Assembly: GCA_016946835.1 (NCBI GenBank)
Contig: JACVTC010000232.1
Span: forward strand, 47,501 to 111,500
DNA length: 64,000 bases
DNA from: Neocallimastix lanati (nom. inval.)
Taxonomy: Eukaryota; Neocallimastigomycota; Neocallimastigomycetes; Neocallimastigales; Neocallimastigaceae
Reading direction: 5' to 3'
Shown here: in pieces, positions 22,687 through 33,207 of the stretch
Layout: every line of letters starts with the position of its first letter
Numbering within the stretch: the stretch's first letter is position 1
The notes under the pieces: model-generated
Seen by the model: only the letters and a program-made list of their open reading frames with translations
Databases searched by the model: none
What the model was told of the DNA's origin: nothing
Made by a program: the position numbers and the translations under genes

Positions 22687-23464
22687 TGATAAATTTTAGA
22701 AATTATCTTAATTTTAATATAGAATTAAAAAGTGATAATTTCAATTTATTTTAATAATAACTGTATAAGTTATTTATGAATTAAAAATGTTTTATTAAAA
22801 ATAACACTAAAAATTTGGTTTATTAGAACACTTGTTTTCTAATATTTTATTTTATAAATCTTTTATTAAAATTTATTAAACATTATAAAAATTAAAAGTG
22901 ATTATTAAAATTATAAAATTAATTAATAATAATAATAATAATAATATTTACATGAAATATTTACAAGTATTTATATTTTTCTTTAAAATTAAACTATTTA
23001 TAATTTATAAATAAAAAGAATAATTAAATAAAATAAAAGTAATAAAATTAATAATAAAATAAATATTTAATAATAAAATAAATAAATTTGTTTATTATAA
23101 AAATAATTAAAAAATATTTTGTTATTTAAATTAATTAATTTTGTTATTATAAAAATATTATTTAATTATAAAATTAATTATAAAAATTATTATAAAACTA
23201 ATTATAAAAATTAATTATTTTATTTTAAATTTAATCTTAATATTTTTATTTTGAAAAATATATAATATTTCTTTCATATCTGAGTATTAATGTAATTTTT
23301 AAGTGTAATTTATTTGTTTTATTTAATTAATTAATTAATTAATTTTTAATTTTTTTTTTTTTTTTTTTTTTTTATTTTATTAAATTATTATTAAACTTGG
23401 CTAAGGTTAGTTTCGATTTTATGTATAATATATTTTTAAGATTTATTAATTTTGTTATTTATCA
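22687..23464 (-). mobile_element. element C1 3' LTR
   Basis: TGATAAATTTTAG to TTGTTATTTATCA; it matches the 5' LTR at 29078-29854 almost perfectly. Element C1 lies on the minus strand, so this is its 3' LTR. A 4-bp TTTT flanks both ends of the element (22683-22686 and 29855-29858). Confidence 0.9.
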
Positions 23465-23476
23465 ATTCCTCGGCGG
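23465..23476 (-). promoter_or_regulatory. element C1 polypurine tract
   Basis: In element sense, AACCGCCGAGGAAT lies between the pol stop and the LTR start TGATAAATAACA. Upstream, AACTTC and GAAGTT can form a small hairpin equivalent to GACTTC/GAAGTC of the K remnant and the last element. Confidence 0.5.
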
Positions 23477-26400
23477 TTAAGATTGAACTTCGTCCCTTGA
23501 AGTTAATTCTTTTTCTGGAATGATATAAGGAAAAACATTTTTAATATGTACATTTCGATCAAGAAGTTTTCCTGTTTGAGGATCTTCGAGGACAACTGTA
23601 TTGAATTTTTGTTTGTTAACTACTTTATATGGTCCATAAAAGTAAGGATTTAATTTACTTCTTCCAATTAATCTTATCATCACGTAATCTCCGGGTTTAT
23701 AATTTTTATTTAGTGATTTCGATAGTCCAATGCGATGTTCCCAATATTGATTTGCGTAATCCGAATATTCTGTTGCTTGTTTCACTCAATTCTGATGTCT
23801 TAGGAATCTTCTAAAAATATATTCTTCATCTGTTTCATTTGGATCTTTGTAAATATCTGGAAACATTACTTCTAATGGCCAGGTGTCTTTTCTCCCATAA
23901 AGTAATTCAAAGCTGCTAAATTTTGTTTTGGAATTTTTTGTTGTTCTAAGAGCCCAAAGTGCGGATGGTAAATATTCATCCCATTCACTTTCGTTTTCAA
24001 TTAAGAGTCTTAGAATTTTCTCTACTTCTCTATTACGGTTTTCAATCATACCATTTGATTCTGGATGATGTGGAGATACAAAGTGCACCATGACCCATAA
24101 AGATCGATCATCATTTTAGTAATATCTGATGCGAACGAACTTCCATTATCTGTAACAATTATTTCTGGAGAACCATGTCTTGATATAACTTCAGTTAAAA
24201 ATTTTATAACTTCTTCAGTCTTTGTGTTTGGAATGGCTTTAGCTTCAACCCATTTTGTGAAGTAGTCAACCAATGTAATAATATACATATTTCCATTTTT
24301 AGTAATTGGAAGAGGACCAATCGTATCAAGTCCAACACGAGTAAATGGTTGTTCAACTGGTGTTACATTATCTGCAGTGTTTTTTGGGATTGGTTTTGGT
24401 CTACAAAGTTGACATTTTCTGCAAGATTTGATCCACATCCTAACGTCATTCCAAATGCCGGGCCAATAATATGAATTTAGTATTCTGTTTACAGTTTTTT
24501 CGGCTCCTTCATGTCCTACAGAATGAGCACGATTAATTATATCCTTTTTGTCTTCATCACGGTAGATAACTTTTAAATAAGTATCATCTTTCTTATAATA
24601 TAAGGTGTTATCAACAACTTGATAATTCTTAGTGAAGTATTTGATTATTCCTTCTGGTAGGTTTAAATCTTTTGGATTAAGATCAGCTAAAATTGTATTA
24701 ATACATTTTATAATATCTTCGCTGTCTTTTGAAGGTAGTCTTGAAAGAGCGTCTGCGAAAACATTTTTCTTTTCTTTTTCATATTTTAGTTCAATTTTAT
24801 ATTTGTTAAATTCTTCTATCCAACGCATGTGTCTTCCTTTATTTGGAATAGTATTTTTGTAAAATCCTAAGAGTGGTTTATGATCCATAATGAATATAGT
24901 TGGTTTCTTGTTACTAATTAAGTACTAACGGAATTTTTGGATTGCGTAATTAATAGCCAAACCTTCAAGATCAGTTACAGAGTAATTTCTTTCTGGAGGT
25001 GATAAAGTACGACTTACACAACAAATTGGGTGTTCCAATTTGTCTTCCTCCACCTGTAAGAGGACAGCACCGATACCTTGAGTAGAGGCGTCTGTTCTAA
25101 CAATAAATTCTTTATCAAAGTCAGGATAACATAATATAGGGTCAGACAATAAACAGTGACGTATGACTTCAAAAGCTTCATTACGATCAGAAGTCCATAT
25201 ATATGGTTGATTTTTCTTAAGTAGTTTAAAAAGAGAGTCAGCTCTTATAGAGAAATTTTGTATAAATTTTCTGTAATAACTAGCAAGACCAAGGAAAGAC
25301 CTGAGTTCATTAACATTTTTGGGAGCTTCCCAAAGGGCTATACTTTGAACTTTAGAAGGAACAGTTTTTAAACCATTAGGGGTAAGAACATGACCTAAGA
25401 CTTCAATTGATTCTTGGAAAAATTTGCATTTTTGAAGATTGAGGGAGAGATTATACTTGGTGAATATTTCAAATACTTGTTTTAAATGTTCAAGATGTTC
25501 TTCAATAGAAGTAGAATATACAACTATGTCATCGATGTAAACGAATAAGCATTTACCAATGAGGGGTAAAAGGATTCTGTTCATCTCCCTTTGAAAGGTA
25601 GCGGGAGCATTAGTTAAACCGAAAGGCATAACAACAAAATTATAGTTTCCAAATTTTGTTGTGAAAGAAGTTTTTTCGATATCTCTGGGATTCATTGGGA
25701 TTTGGTGATAACCCGAATATAAGTCAAGGGCTGAAAATATTTTAGCACCTCTAACTGAAGAGACAAGTTCATCGATGAAAGGGAGTGCATATGAATCTTT
25801 AATAGTGATTTCATTAAGCCTTCTGTAATCTATACATAGTCTCCATTTCCCATTTTTCTTTCTGACTAATAAAACAGGAAATGACCAAGGGGAATGGGAG
25901 GGAATAATTAAGCCTTTATTAAGTAAGGATATAATTTCTTCTTTTAGAATATCAGAATGCTCTTTTGATAATTTATAAGGTTTTAGCTTAATAGGTTTTT
26001 CAGTAGTAGTAATTATTGAATGTGGTTCAAGGTTAGCAGTTGTTAGCTGACTTAGTGATGTTGCCATACAATTTTTGTATTGATTAATAAGACTTTCAAA
26101 TTTTGATTTAACTTTATCTGGAACAGAATTGAGAATTTCGTTTAAGGTAGAGTTAAATTCACGAATTTCTTCATCTTCTTTAGATACATAAATAGCATTC
26201 ATTAAGGGAATATTATTTGTATTATTTGAGTTAATTATCTGGATTATCTTTTTAAGACCTTTTCTTGTTTTCTGATATATGAAATCATCATCTGGATCAA
26301 TAAGTAATCTATATTTCTTTTGGATACTTCTTCCAAAAATAATATCAAAGTATGGATTATCTTGATTTATAATATAAAATTTTTCATAAATGTTGCAAGA

Positions 26401-27344
26401 ATCATTAATGTTAATTTTCAATGGAACATAGTATTTAGTAGGTACTGTAGATCCATTTGCTAAAGTAATATTTTGTTCTATTATATCTTCTTCAATTTTC
26501 ACATCATTAAATTTATTTAAACATCCTGTTGTTATAACATTTACATTTGCTCCTGTATCGTAAAGAATTTTTAAAAATACTTCTTTCGTTTTTCCAATAA
26601 AGATTGGAATAGGAATATTATAAAGAGAGCATAATACATTTTCTATCTTTGGCTTACAACCTTGTCCTAATTCCTTCCTAAGAGTAGGACTAATAGAAAG
26701 TAATTGTGCAAGACTAATTTTCGGAAACAAGTTGTTGGCTTCCTTAATTATACTAAATTTATTACCTGATTCTAACATTTGTATATCTGTCATACTTCTT
26801 TTTCTGGTTTGTTTAGTTTGACTGAGAGATTGACTATGAGTTAGAACGTCTTTGGTATTATTTTCATTATTTATTTTTCTATGTTCATCAATTATGTTAA
26901 TTACATTATTCTTATTATTTTCATTATTACTTTCATTATTATTTCCATTATTGTTTTCTGAATTATTTTTCATTTCAGAATCTTTTGTATTTTCCTTTGT
27001 ATTATTTGGTTCATCAATAATAATTTCATCATTATCATTTAATTCATGGTCATTTTGTTTTTCATTATTAAGTTCTTCACTTATTTTTCTTCTTCTTGTA
27101 TTCCTAATTGCTTTCTTTTGATGTTTAACTTTCTTAATATTTGGTTGATTAAGAATGGATGGTTTAACTATACTTTTATTATTTTGAGAGATTTTATTCT
27201 TATCCAAAGTACTTGTAGGCACTTTCTTTTTCTGGGCTACATTAATTTGAGGGATTTGATTATTTTCGTTATTAAGGTAATTTATTGATTGATTTGATGA
27301 TGCAATTTTAGTTATTTTGGGAGATTGCTTACTCCCATAATTTA
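23477..27344 (-). pseudogene. pol: element C1 Pol, broken by amber, frameshift and opal
   Basis: Entered by -1 frameshifting at the end of gag; the frame has no ATG there. An Asn-rich N-terminus of about 170 residues precedes protease (LYDTGANVNVI), RT (LCIDYRRLN; YIDD), RNase H (VRTDASTQGIG), and integrase with HSVGHEG/CRKCQLC finger, GLDTIGPL and TDNGSSF. The end is a GPY module (YGPYKVV). Lesions: TAG at 24925-24927 within RNase H, a one-base deletion near 24085-24095 after the second integrase Asp, and TGA at 23783-23785 (TGG in C2). The amber and the deletion are shared with C2 at another locus. Confidence 0.88.
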
Positions 27345-27351
27345 ATTTAAA
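27302..27351 (-). promoter_or_regulatory. element C1 gag-pol -1 frameshift signal with pseudoknot
   Basis: In element sense: heptamer T TTA AAT (27345-27351), phased as TGT TTA AAT TAA in gag, then a 7-base spacer. Stem 1 is TGGGAG/CTCCCA (27332-27337 with 27318-27323). Stem 2 is GCAAT/ATTGC (27324-27328 with 27302-27306), giving a complete H-type pseudoknot. The gag stop is the codon right after the heptamer and the -1 frame reads into pol. Confidence 0.88.
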
Positions 27352-28235
27352 CACTCTTCTTCTAATTCAGGGCAATCATCTTTAACATGACCTATTCTTT
27401 GACAATTTAAGCATACATTGATTTTTAAATCAGCAAGTTTCTGAGTTATTTCTTGTAATTCATCATCTTGAAGTTGTGTAGGTTTCAATGTGACTTTTCT
27501 ATTTTCAACATTTTGATTAATATAATTATGAGTAGGTTTTATATTATTATTATATTTTTGGTAATTATTGTTGTGACTATTATTTATATTATTATTCTTA
27601 TTATTAAATGTATTATTTTTATTATAAGTACTTGTATAATATGTTCCATAATTATTTTGAGTGTTAGATTTTATATTTCTTTTGTTTGGTTCTCCTTTAT
27701 CTTTGGATCTATTTGATTCTACTAATTTATATATCTTCTCCTTTTTAGACGTTATTTTCATTGCATCTTTTAAGTTTTGCGTTTCTGCTTCTAATAAAGC
27801 CTAATAGGTTTTAGTTAAAGTCCGAAATGCATTAATATAATAAGAGATTATAACTTCCTTATTTAAATCAATTCTAATTTTATTTAAAAGTGTTTCAAAC
27901 CTTATGTTGAATTCTGCAACACTTTCACCTTTCTTAATTGTAGCTGTTGAAAGTTCTAATAACCTTGAATTTTTAGGAAGAGAACCCTTGTAATGTTCCT
28001 GTAATTTACTTATAATGGTATCATATTTATCTGGGGTAGTTTTATTTAATGAATTTATTACTATCTTTCTTGCAATACCAGTAGTAATTGAAATTAAACA
28101 TTCTATCTTTTCTTCTTCGTCAATTTTATTGGAATTACACCAACGAGTATATGAGAAATTCCAATCATCAAATTCTACAGTCGGTTGACCTAATATAGGA
28201 ATTCTGTTGAAATTAATTGATTTTAAATCGGACAT
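27342..28235 (-). pseudogene. gag: element C1 Gag with one premature stop
   Basis: 298 codons, with ATG at 28235 and an in-frame TAG at 27801-27803 where C2 has GAG. It otherwise matches the open Gag of C2. A capsid-like region lies at about 15-150, followed by an Asn-rich linker and a C-terminal zinc knuckle CLNCQRIGHVKDDC (C-x2-C-x4-H-x4-C). The natural stop coincides with the frameshift site. Confidence 0.88.
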
Positions 28236-29053
28236 TTTACTCTGGAATTTAGAAGTAATTTTGTTTTCTCCTTTATATAATTTGTATACTTTATTTTATA
28301 TAATAATTTATTCACTAACAAAATATTTATATATTTAAATTTAATTATTTAATCAAATTTTTAATTAATTAAAATTTTATATATCAATTTCAATTTATTT
28401 ATTCATTCACTTATTATACGTGTTTCTTTAATAAGTTATTTTTTTTTTTTTTTTTTTTTTTTTTTGTATATCTTCTTTAAAGTATTATATTTAGGAAACA
28501 GAGTTATATATAAGGTGGCACAAAATTTTCGTAGCTTTTTTATTATATTTTCGACCTCCACGTATTATATATACTCTCTTTATTAGTTTTCACACTATTA
28601 TTGTAAAGTTTTGCCTTCTCTAAATTAGAGTATCGATACAATAATATGCTATTCTCCTAATAAATTTTCTATTCTATACGTGCTCTACTCTCTATAATAA
28701 AAATCTACTACTCTCTTTCACCTATTCTAATTTATAGTATGTTAACTCAACCTAGAATCTAGTTCCAATAGTGTGTTGTTAACAAACTATAAACCTATAT
28801 AACCCTTATTTTTTTTTTTACTAATTTATTTATTTTTATTTATTATTTTATTATTATATTATTATATATATACATATATATATTTTATTTTTAATTTTAA
28901 ATTATGAATTTTTATACTAGTTCATACTCTAGTTTTTATTTTTAAATAGTATTATATAATAAATATTATTTATCCTTTATTTTAATATTATGAATTTTTA
29001 TACTAGTTCATACTCTAGTGTTAATAAATAATACTTATTAATAATAAGTTAGC
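28236..29053 (-). other. element C1 leader
   Basis: The 5' leader between primer site and gag, with a T tract near 28440-28465. The segment 28480-28800 is clearly related to, but much more diverged from, the same part of C2 than the coding regions and LTRs are. Confidence 0.6.
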
Positions 29054-29076
29054 TGCCTCTCCGGTTCGAAGGACCA
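29054..29076 (-). promoter_or_regulatory. element C1 primer-binding site
   Basis: One base after the 5' LTR, in element sense, comes TGGTCCTTCGAACCGG. TGGTCC could anneal to a tRNA ending GGACCA, and TTCGAACC is the complement of a T-arm/B-box GGTTCGAA. The two parts are closer together than in a real tRNA 3' end, so the primer identity is unclear. C2 has the same sequence. Confidence 0.5.
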
Positions 29077-29077
29077 C

Positions 29078-29854
29078 TGATAAATTTTAGAAATTATCTT
29101 AATTTTAATATAGAATTAAAAAGTGATAATTTCAATTTATTTTAATAATAACTGTATAAGTTATTTATGAATTAAAAATGTTTTATTAAAAATAACACTA
29201 AAAATTTGGTTTATTAGAACACTTGTTTTCTAATATTTTATTTTATAAATCTTTTATTAAAATTTATTAAACATTATAAAAATTAAAAGTGATTATTAAA
29301 ATTATAAAATTAATTAATAATAATAATAATAATAATATTTACATGAAATATTTACAAGTATTTATATTTTTCTTTAAAATTAAACTATTTATAATTTATA
29401 AATAAAAAGAATAATTAAATAAAATAAAAGTAATAAAATTAATAATAAAATAAATATTTAATAATAAAATAAATAAATTTGTTTATTATAAAAATAATTA
29501 AAAAATATTTTGTTATTTAAATTAATTAATTTTGTTATTATAAAAATATTATTTAATTATAAAATTAATTATAAAAATTATTATAAAACTAATTATAAAA
29601 ATTAATTATTTTATTTTAAATTTAATCTTAATATTTTTATTTTGAAAAATATATAATATTTCTTTCATATCTGAGTATTAATGTAATTTTTAAGTGTAAT
29701 TTATTTGTTTTATTTAATTAATTAATTAATTAATTTTTAATTTTTTTTTTTTTTTTTTTTTTTATTTTATTAAATTATTATTAAACTTGGCTAAGGTTAG
29801 TTTCGATTTTATGTATAATATATTTTTAAGATTTATTAATTTTGTTATTTATCA
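29078..29854 (-). mobile_element. element C1 5' LTR
   Basis: 777 bp, the partner of 22687-23464. A minus-strand TATA box TATAAATA (29359-29366) is followed by CTTGTAAAT, a pair also seen in the F, L and N LTRs. The LTR ends 15 bp upstream of the tRNA-Leu gene. Confidence 0.9.
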
Positions 29855-29869
29855 TTTTAGCAACAAAAA

Positions 29870-29952
29870 GCCGGAATGGCCGAGTTGGTCTAAGGCGCCG
29901 CACTCAAGATGCGGTTTCGAAAGAAGCGCGAGTTCGAATCTCGCTTCCGGCA
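29870..29952 (+). tRNA. tRNA-Leu (anticodon CAA)
   Basis: An 83-base class II tRNA with no intron. The acceptor GCCGGAA pairs with TTCCGGC. The anticodon stem CCGCA/TGCGG holds loop CTCAAGA with CAA at 29905-29907. A variable arm precedes the T arm GAGTTCGAATCTC. The gene ends with discriminator A and is followed by TTTTT, a Pol III terminator. It decodes UUG leucine codons. At least three retroelements (K2, A, C1) inserted 15-17 bp upstream of its 5' end. Confidence 0.95.
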
Positions 29953-29990
29953 TTTTTCTTTTTCTATATTTAATATAAAAGTTTTGTATC

Positions 29991-30780
29991 ATGATTATAT
30001 TTTTATTTTCTTATAAATTTTTATTCTCTTATAAATTTTTATTCTCTTATATATTTTTATTCTCTTATATATTTTTATTCTCTTATAAATTTTTATTCTC
30101 TTATATATTTTTATTCTCTTATAAATTTTTATTCTCTTATAAATTTTTATTCTCTTATATATTTTTATTCTCTTATATATTTTTATTCTCTTATATATTT
30201 TTATTCTCTTATATATATTTTATTCTCTTATATATATTTTATTCTCTTATATATTTTTATTCTCTGATATATATTTTATTTTTTATTCTCTTATTTTTAT
30301 TTTATTTTTTATTCTCTTATGTATATTTTATTTTTTATTCTCTTATATATATTTTATTTTTTATTCTCTTATTTTTATTTTATTTTTTATTCTCTTATTT
30401 TTATTTTATTTTTTATTCTCTTATTTTTATTTTATTTTTTATTCTCTTATTTTTATTTTATTTTTTATTCTCTTATATATATTTTATTTTTTATTATCTT
30501 ATATATATTTTATTTTTTATTATCTTATATATATTTTATTTTTTATTCTCTTATTTTTATTTTATTTTTTATTCTCTTATATGTATATATTTTTTTTATT
30601 CTCATTTATATTTTATTTTAATCTCTCTTATATGTTTTTACTTTTTATTCTTTATATGCTTATATATTTTATATTCTTTATTTTCTTATATATTTTTATT
30701 CCCATATATTTTATTTTATATTCTTTACTTTCTTTTATATTCTATTCTATAATCCATTCTTTCCTAGTCTCTAACCCATC
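29991..30780. repeat. TTCTCTTATATATTTTTAT minisatellite
   Basis: Several dozen head-to-tail units of 18-25 bases built on TTCTCTTATATATTTTTA. The later part shifts to longer TATTTTATTTTTTATTCTC units. Long open frames here (repeating LFSYKF or ILFFIL) are products of the repeat and are not genes. Confidence 0.88.
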
Positions 30781-31610
30781 ACACATTCACCTCTATTCAC
30801 CTCCATTCACTCCCATTCACATGTTCTCTTTACATGCTGTCATAAATACTGTCATTTCTCTCTTTTTCGTACCTTCCAGCTATATATTTGCTGTACACTC
30901 CAATATATGTCCCCATTCATTTGAATCGAGCACATTATTCTCCCATATATTCGCTTGTACTCTAATATATGCTTTTCCTTTTTTTTTTGTGTCTTGCAAA
31001 ATATATTCCCTTTACATTCTAATATATACTTAATTCAATTCTATTCAATTAACTGGTTTCCAAAATTTTTATTTTTCTACAACAACCAAAAATTTCTTGG
31101 TACGTGTTATTGTACCTTGGGCTTTTTTGACACTACTCTAGTTAAGATAAATTATTCTAAATTGAATAAACACAATAATTAATAATTTTTATTTCTTCTT
31201 ATTATTAAGATATTTTATTTATTCTTTTTTTTTTTTTTATTTTTATTAATATTCTTTATTTATTATATTACTATTTTATACATTATTTTAATTACTACAT
31301 TTTTATTATAATCTAACTAACTATATATTTTTTATGTCTTAGTATATCTCTATTCTACAACTACATTTTTATATCTTTTTCCTTTCATATTCTTTTCTTT
31401 CTGATCTCTCTCTCCCTTTATAATTATTTTCTTATTTACATCTTTTTATATTCTTTTTTATCTAATTTAAGGTTATAATTGTTTATTTTTTTAAAAATTT
31501 AAATATTTAATCTTATAACTTTATTCTCAAATTTATTGCTTATTTCGTAGTTATCAGGGCGTCCCGTACCATTCTTCGTATAGGGGTTATATCACTCACT
31601 CTTCACCAAT
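30781..31610. other. unassigned sequence between minisatellite and LTR N1
   Basis: Somewhat GC-richer than its surroundings, with repeated CATTCAC and AATATAT words, then T-rich sequence. The last 65 bases (TCAGGGCGTCCCGTACC and TATAGGGGTTATATCACTC) are the most complex. I recognise no gene, tRNA or LTR here; a decayed element leader is possible. Confidence 0.4.
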
Positions 31611-32365
31611 TGACAAACGATTCTATTATCTTAATTTGAAGTTATTACTTCAAAAGTGATAATAGATGTATCAAGTTTGAATTAATATAAAATTTAATAT
31701 AAATGAATTTGTTTTATTATTATTAATAATTAAGTTATTATTATTCTAGCTTAACACTGAATTGTTATTAATTTTTCAAAATTATACATTTCTTTTGTGT
31801 TTAGTATTAATTTTTATTATTATTTATTAATTTTTATTATTATTTATTATTTTTTTATTATTATTTATTAATTTTTATTATTATTTATTAATATAATATT
31901 TGGTTATTAGTTTTTTTTTTATTACATTCCTAATAACAACGAAAAATTAATTTTATAAAATATTTACAAGTATTTATATTTTTACAATAATTTAAAGTAT
32001 TTACAATTTTAATAATAAAACAATTAAGAATAATTATATTTATAAAAATAAACAATAAAATAAACAAATAAACAATTAATACAAGAATTATTATAAACAA
32101 AGAATCCAAAATAATAAAAAAGAGAAAATTGTTTACAAACTATTTACTTTTAATTGAAAAGAGAAATTAATTAACATTAGTATTTTATTATTTTAAAAAT
32201 TAAAATAGAATTAAAGTATAATTTCGAGTTTTAGAATTTAATTAAAATAAATTTTTTTATTATGATTTTAATTTCAAATTTTAATTTATTAATTTGTTGT
32301 TGAATAGGTTAGATATTATTCAAGCTTTCTAATAATTTTATGCGTAAGAATTCCAATCTGTATCA
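31611..32365 (-). mobile_element. solo LTR N1
   Basis: TGACAAACGATTC to CAATCTGTATCA. It is related to N2 at 51275-51948 (shared TTATCTTAATTT and AAGTGATAATA near the start). A minus-strand TATA-type box near 31965-31980 resembles that of C and F. Only TTC separates it from element F. Confidence 0.65.
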
Positions 32366-32368
32366 TTC

Positions 32369-33189
32369 TGTTAAGGTTTTAGAGAATTAAATAAAAATAA
32401 AGTAAGAAACACAAATTTTATTTATTTATTTATTATTTTTTTATTTATTTATTTTATAAATTTTACTTGATTTTATTTGATGATTTTTAAAAATTGGTAG
32501 CAAAATTTACAACTATTTATACTTTTTTCAAGGCATAAAAGTTGTTCATGCCACTAAATTACATTTTATTTATTTTTTTTTTTAAAAAAACTATTAAATT
32601 TAAATTGGATTTTATAATCAGTTATATAAAATTTAATTATAACAATATAAATAAAATACATTTATAATATTAATAAAACATTTTTTTTTTTTTTTTTTTA
32701 AAATATCTAAAATATTACTAATAAGAATTTATTTAATTGGCTATAATTTTTATTACAATCTGTTAAAATATTCAAATAAAAATAAAAATACTATTCTAAT
32801 ATAAAGGTTTTTAATAAAATAAAACATTTTTTAATATAAAATAAAACATTTCGATATAAAATTTTATAATAAAAGTTAAAATATAATATATAAATTTTTA
32901 ATTATCAATATATAAAAATATTATTAATACAAATTTTCCTTATTAATATAAAAATAAAAAAAATAAGATTTATTATTAATATTGCTAATATAAGTTTCAA
33001 ATATATAAAAATATTACTATTAATATAAGATTTAATATAAAAATATAAAGTTTAATATAATTTTTGATTTAATTTTTGATCTTTGGATTTAAAAATTTAT
33101 TAAAGTACAAAAATAATAATGTACACATAATGTATTAGAAATAAATCGTAGATTTAATTAAGAATGCATTATTTAGTACATTCTTATCA
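32369..33189 (-). mobile_element. element F 3' LTR
   Basis: 821 bp, TGTTAAGGTTTTAG to ACATTCTTATCA. It equals the 821-bp 5' LTR at 39683-40503 with only a few differences. The flanks CATTC and ATTTG do not form a clean target duplication. Confidence 0.9.
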
Positions 33190-33207
33190 AGATGCCCCGA
33201 CGAAGAC
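33190..33207 (-). promoter_or_regulatory. element F polypurine tract
   Basis: In element sense, TCTTCGTCGGGGCATCT runs up to the LTR start TGATAAGAATG. GGGGCATCT is shared with the K-family remnant at 8690-8699. Confidence 0.6.

Noticed and set aside
24046-24095. Second programmed frameshift inside element C integrase
   Set aside because: Continuation needs a -1 shift, but the sequence CTTTATGGG is not an X XXY YYZ heptamer in phase. A shared one-base deletion explains it better.
29054-29076. A tRNA gene next to the C1 LTR because of GGTTCGAA
   Set aside because: Only a B-box-like stretch is present, with no cloverleaf. It sits at the primer-binding position and recurs identically in C2.
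29991-31033. Long open frames with repeating LFSYKF or ILFFIL residues
   Set aside because: They are translations of an 18-25 bp minisatellite, are open in more than one frame and have no family resemblance.
30781-31610. A host protein gene in the less AT-rich stretch
   Set aside because: No frame gives a recognisable domain and the words repeat like a decayed satellite; I leave it unassigned.
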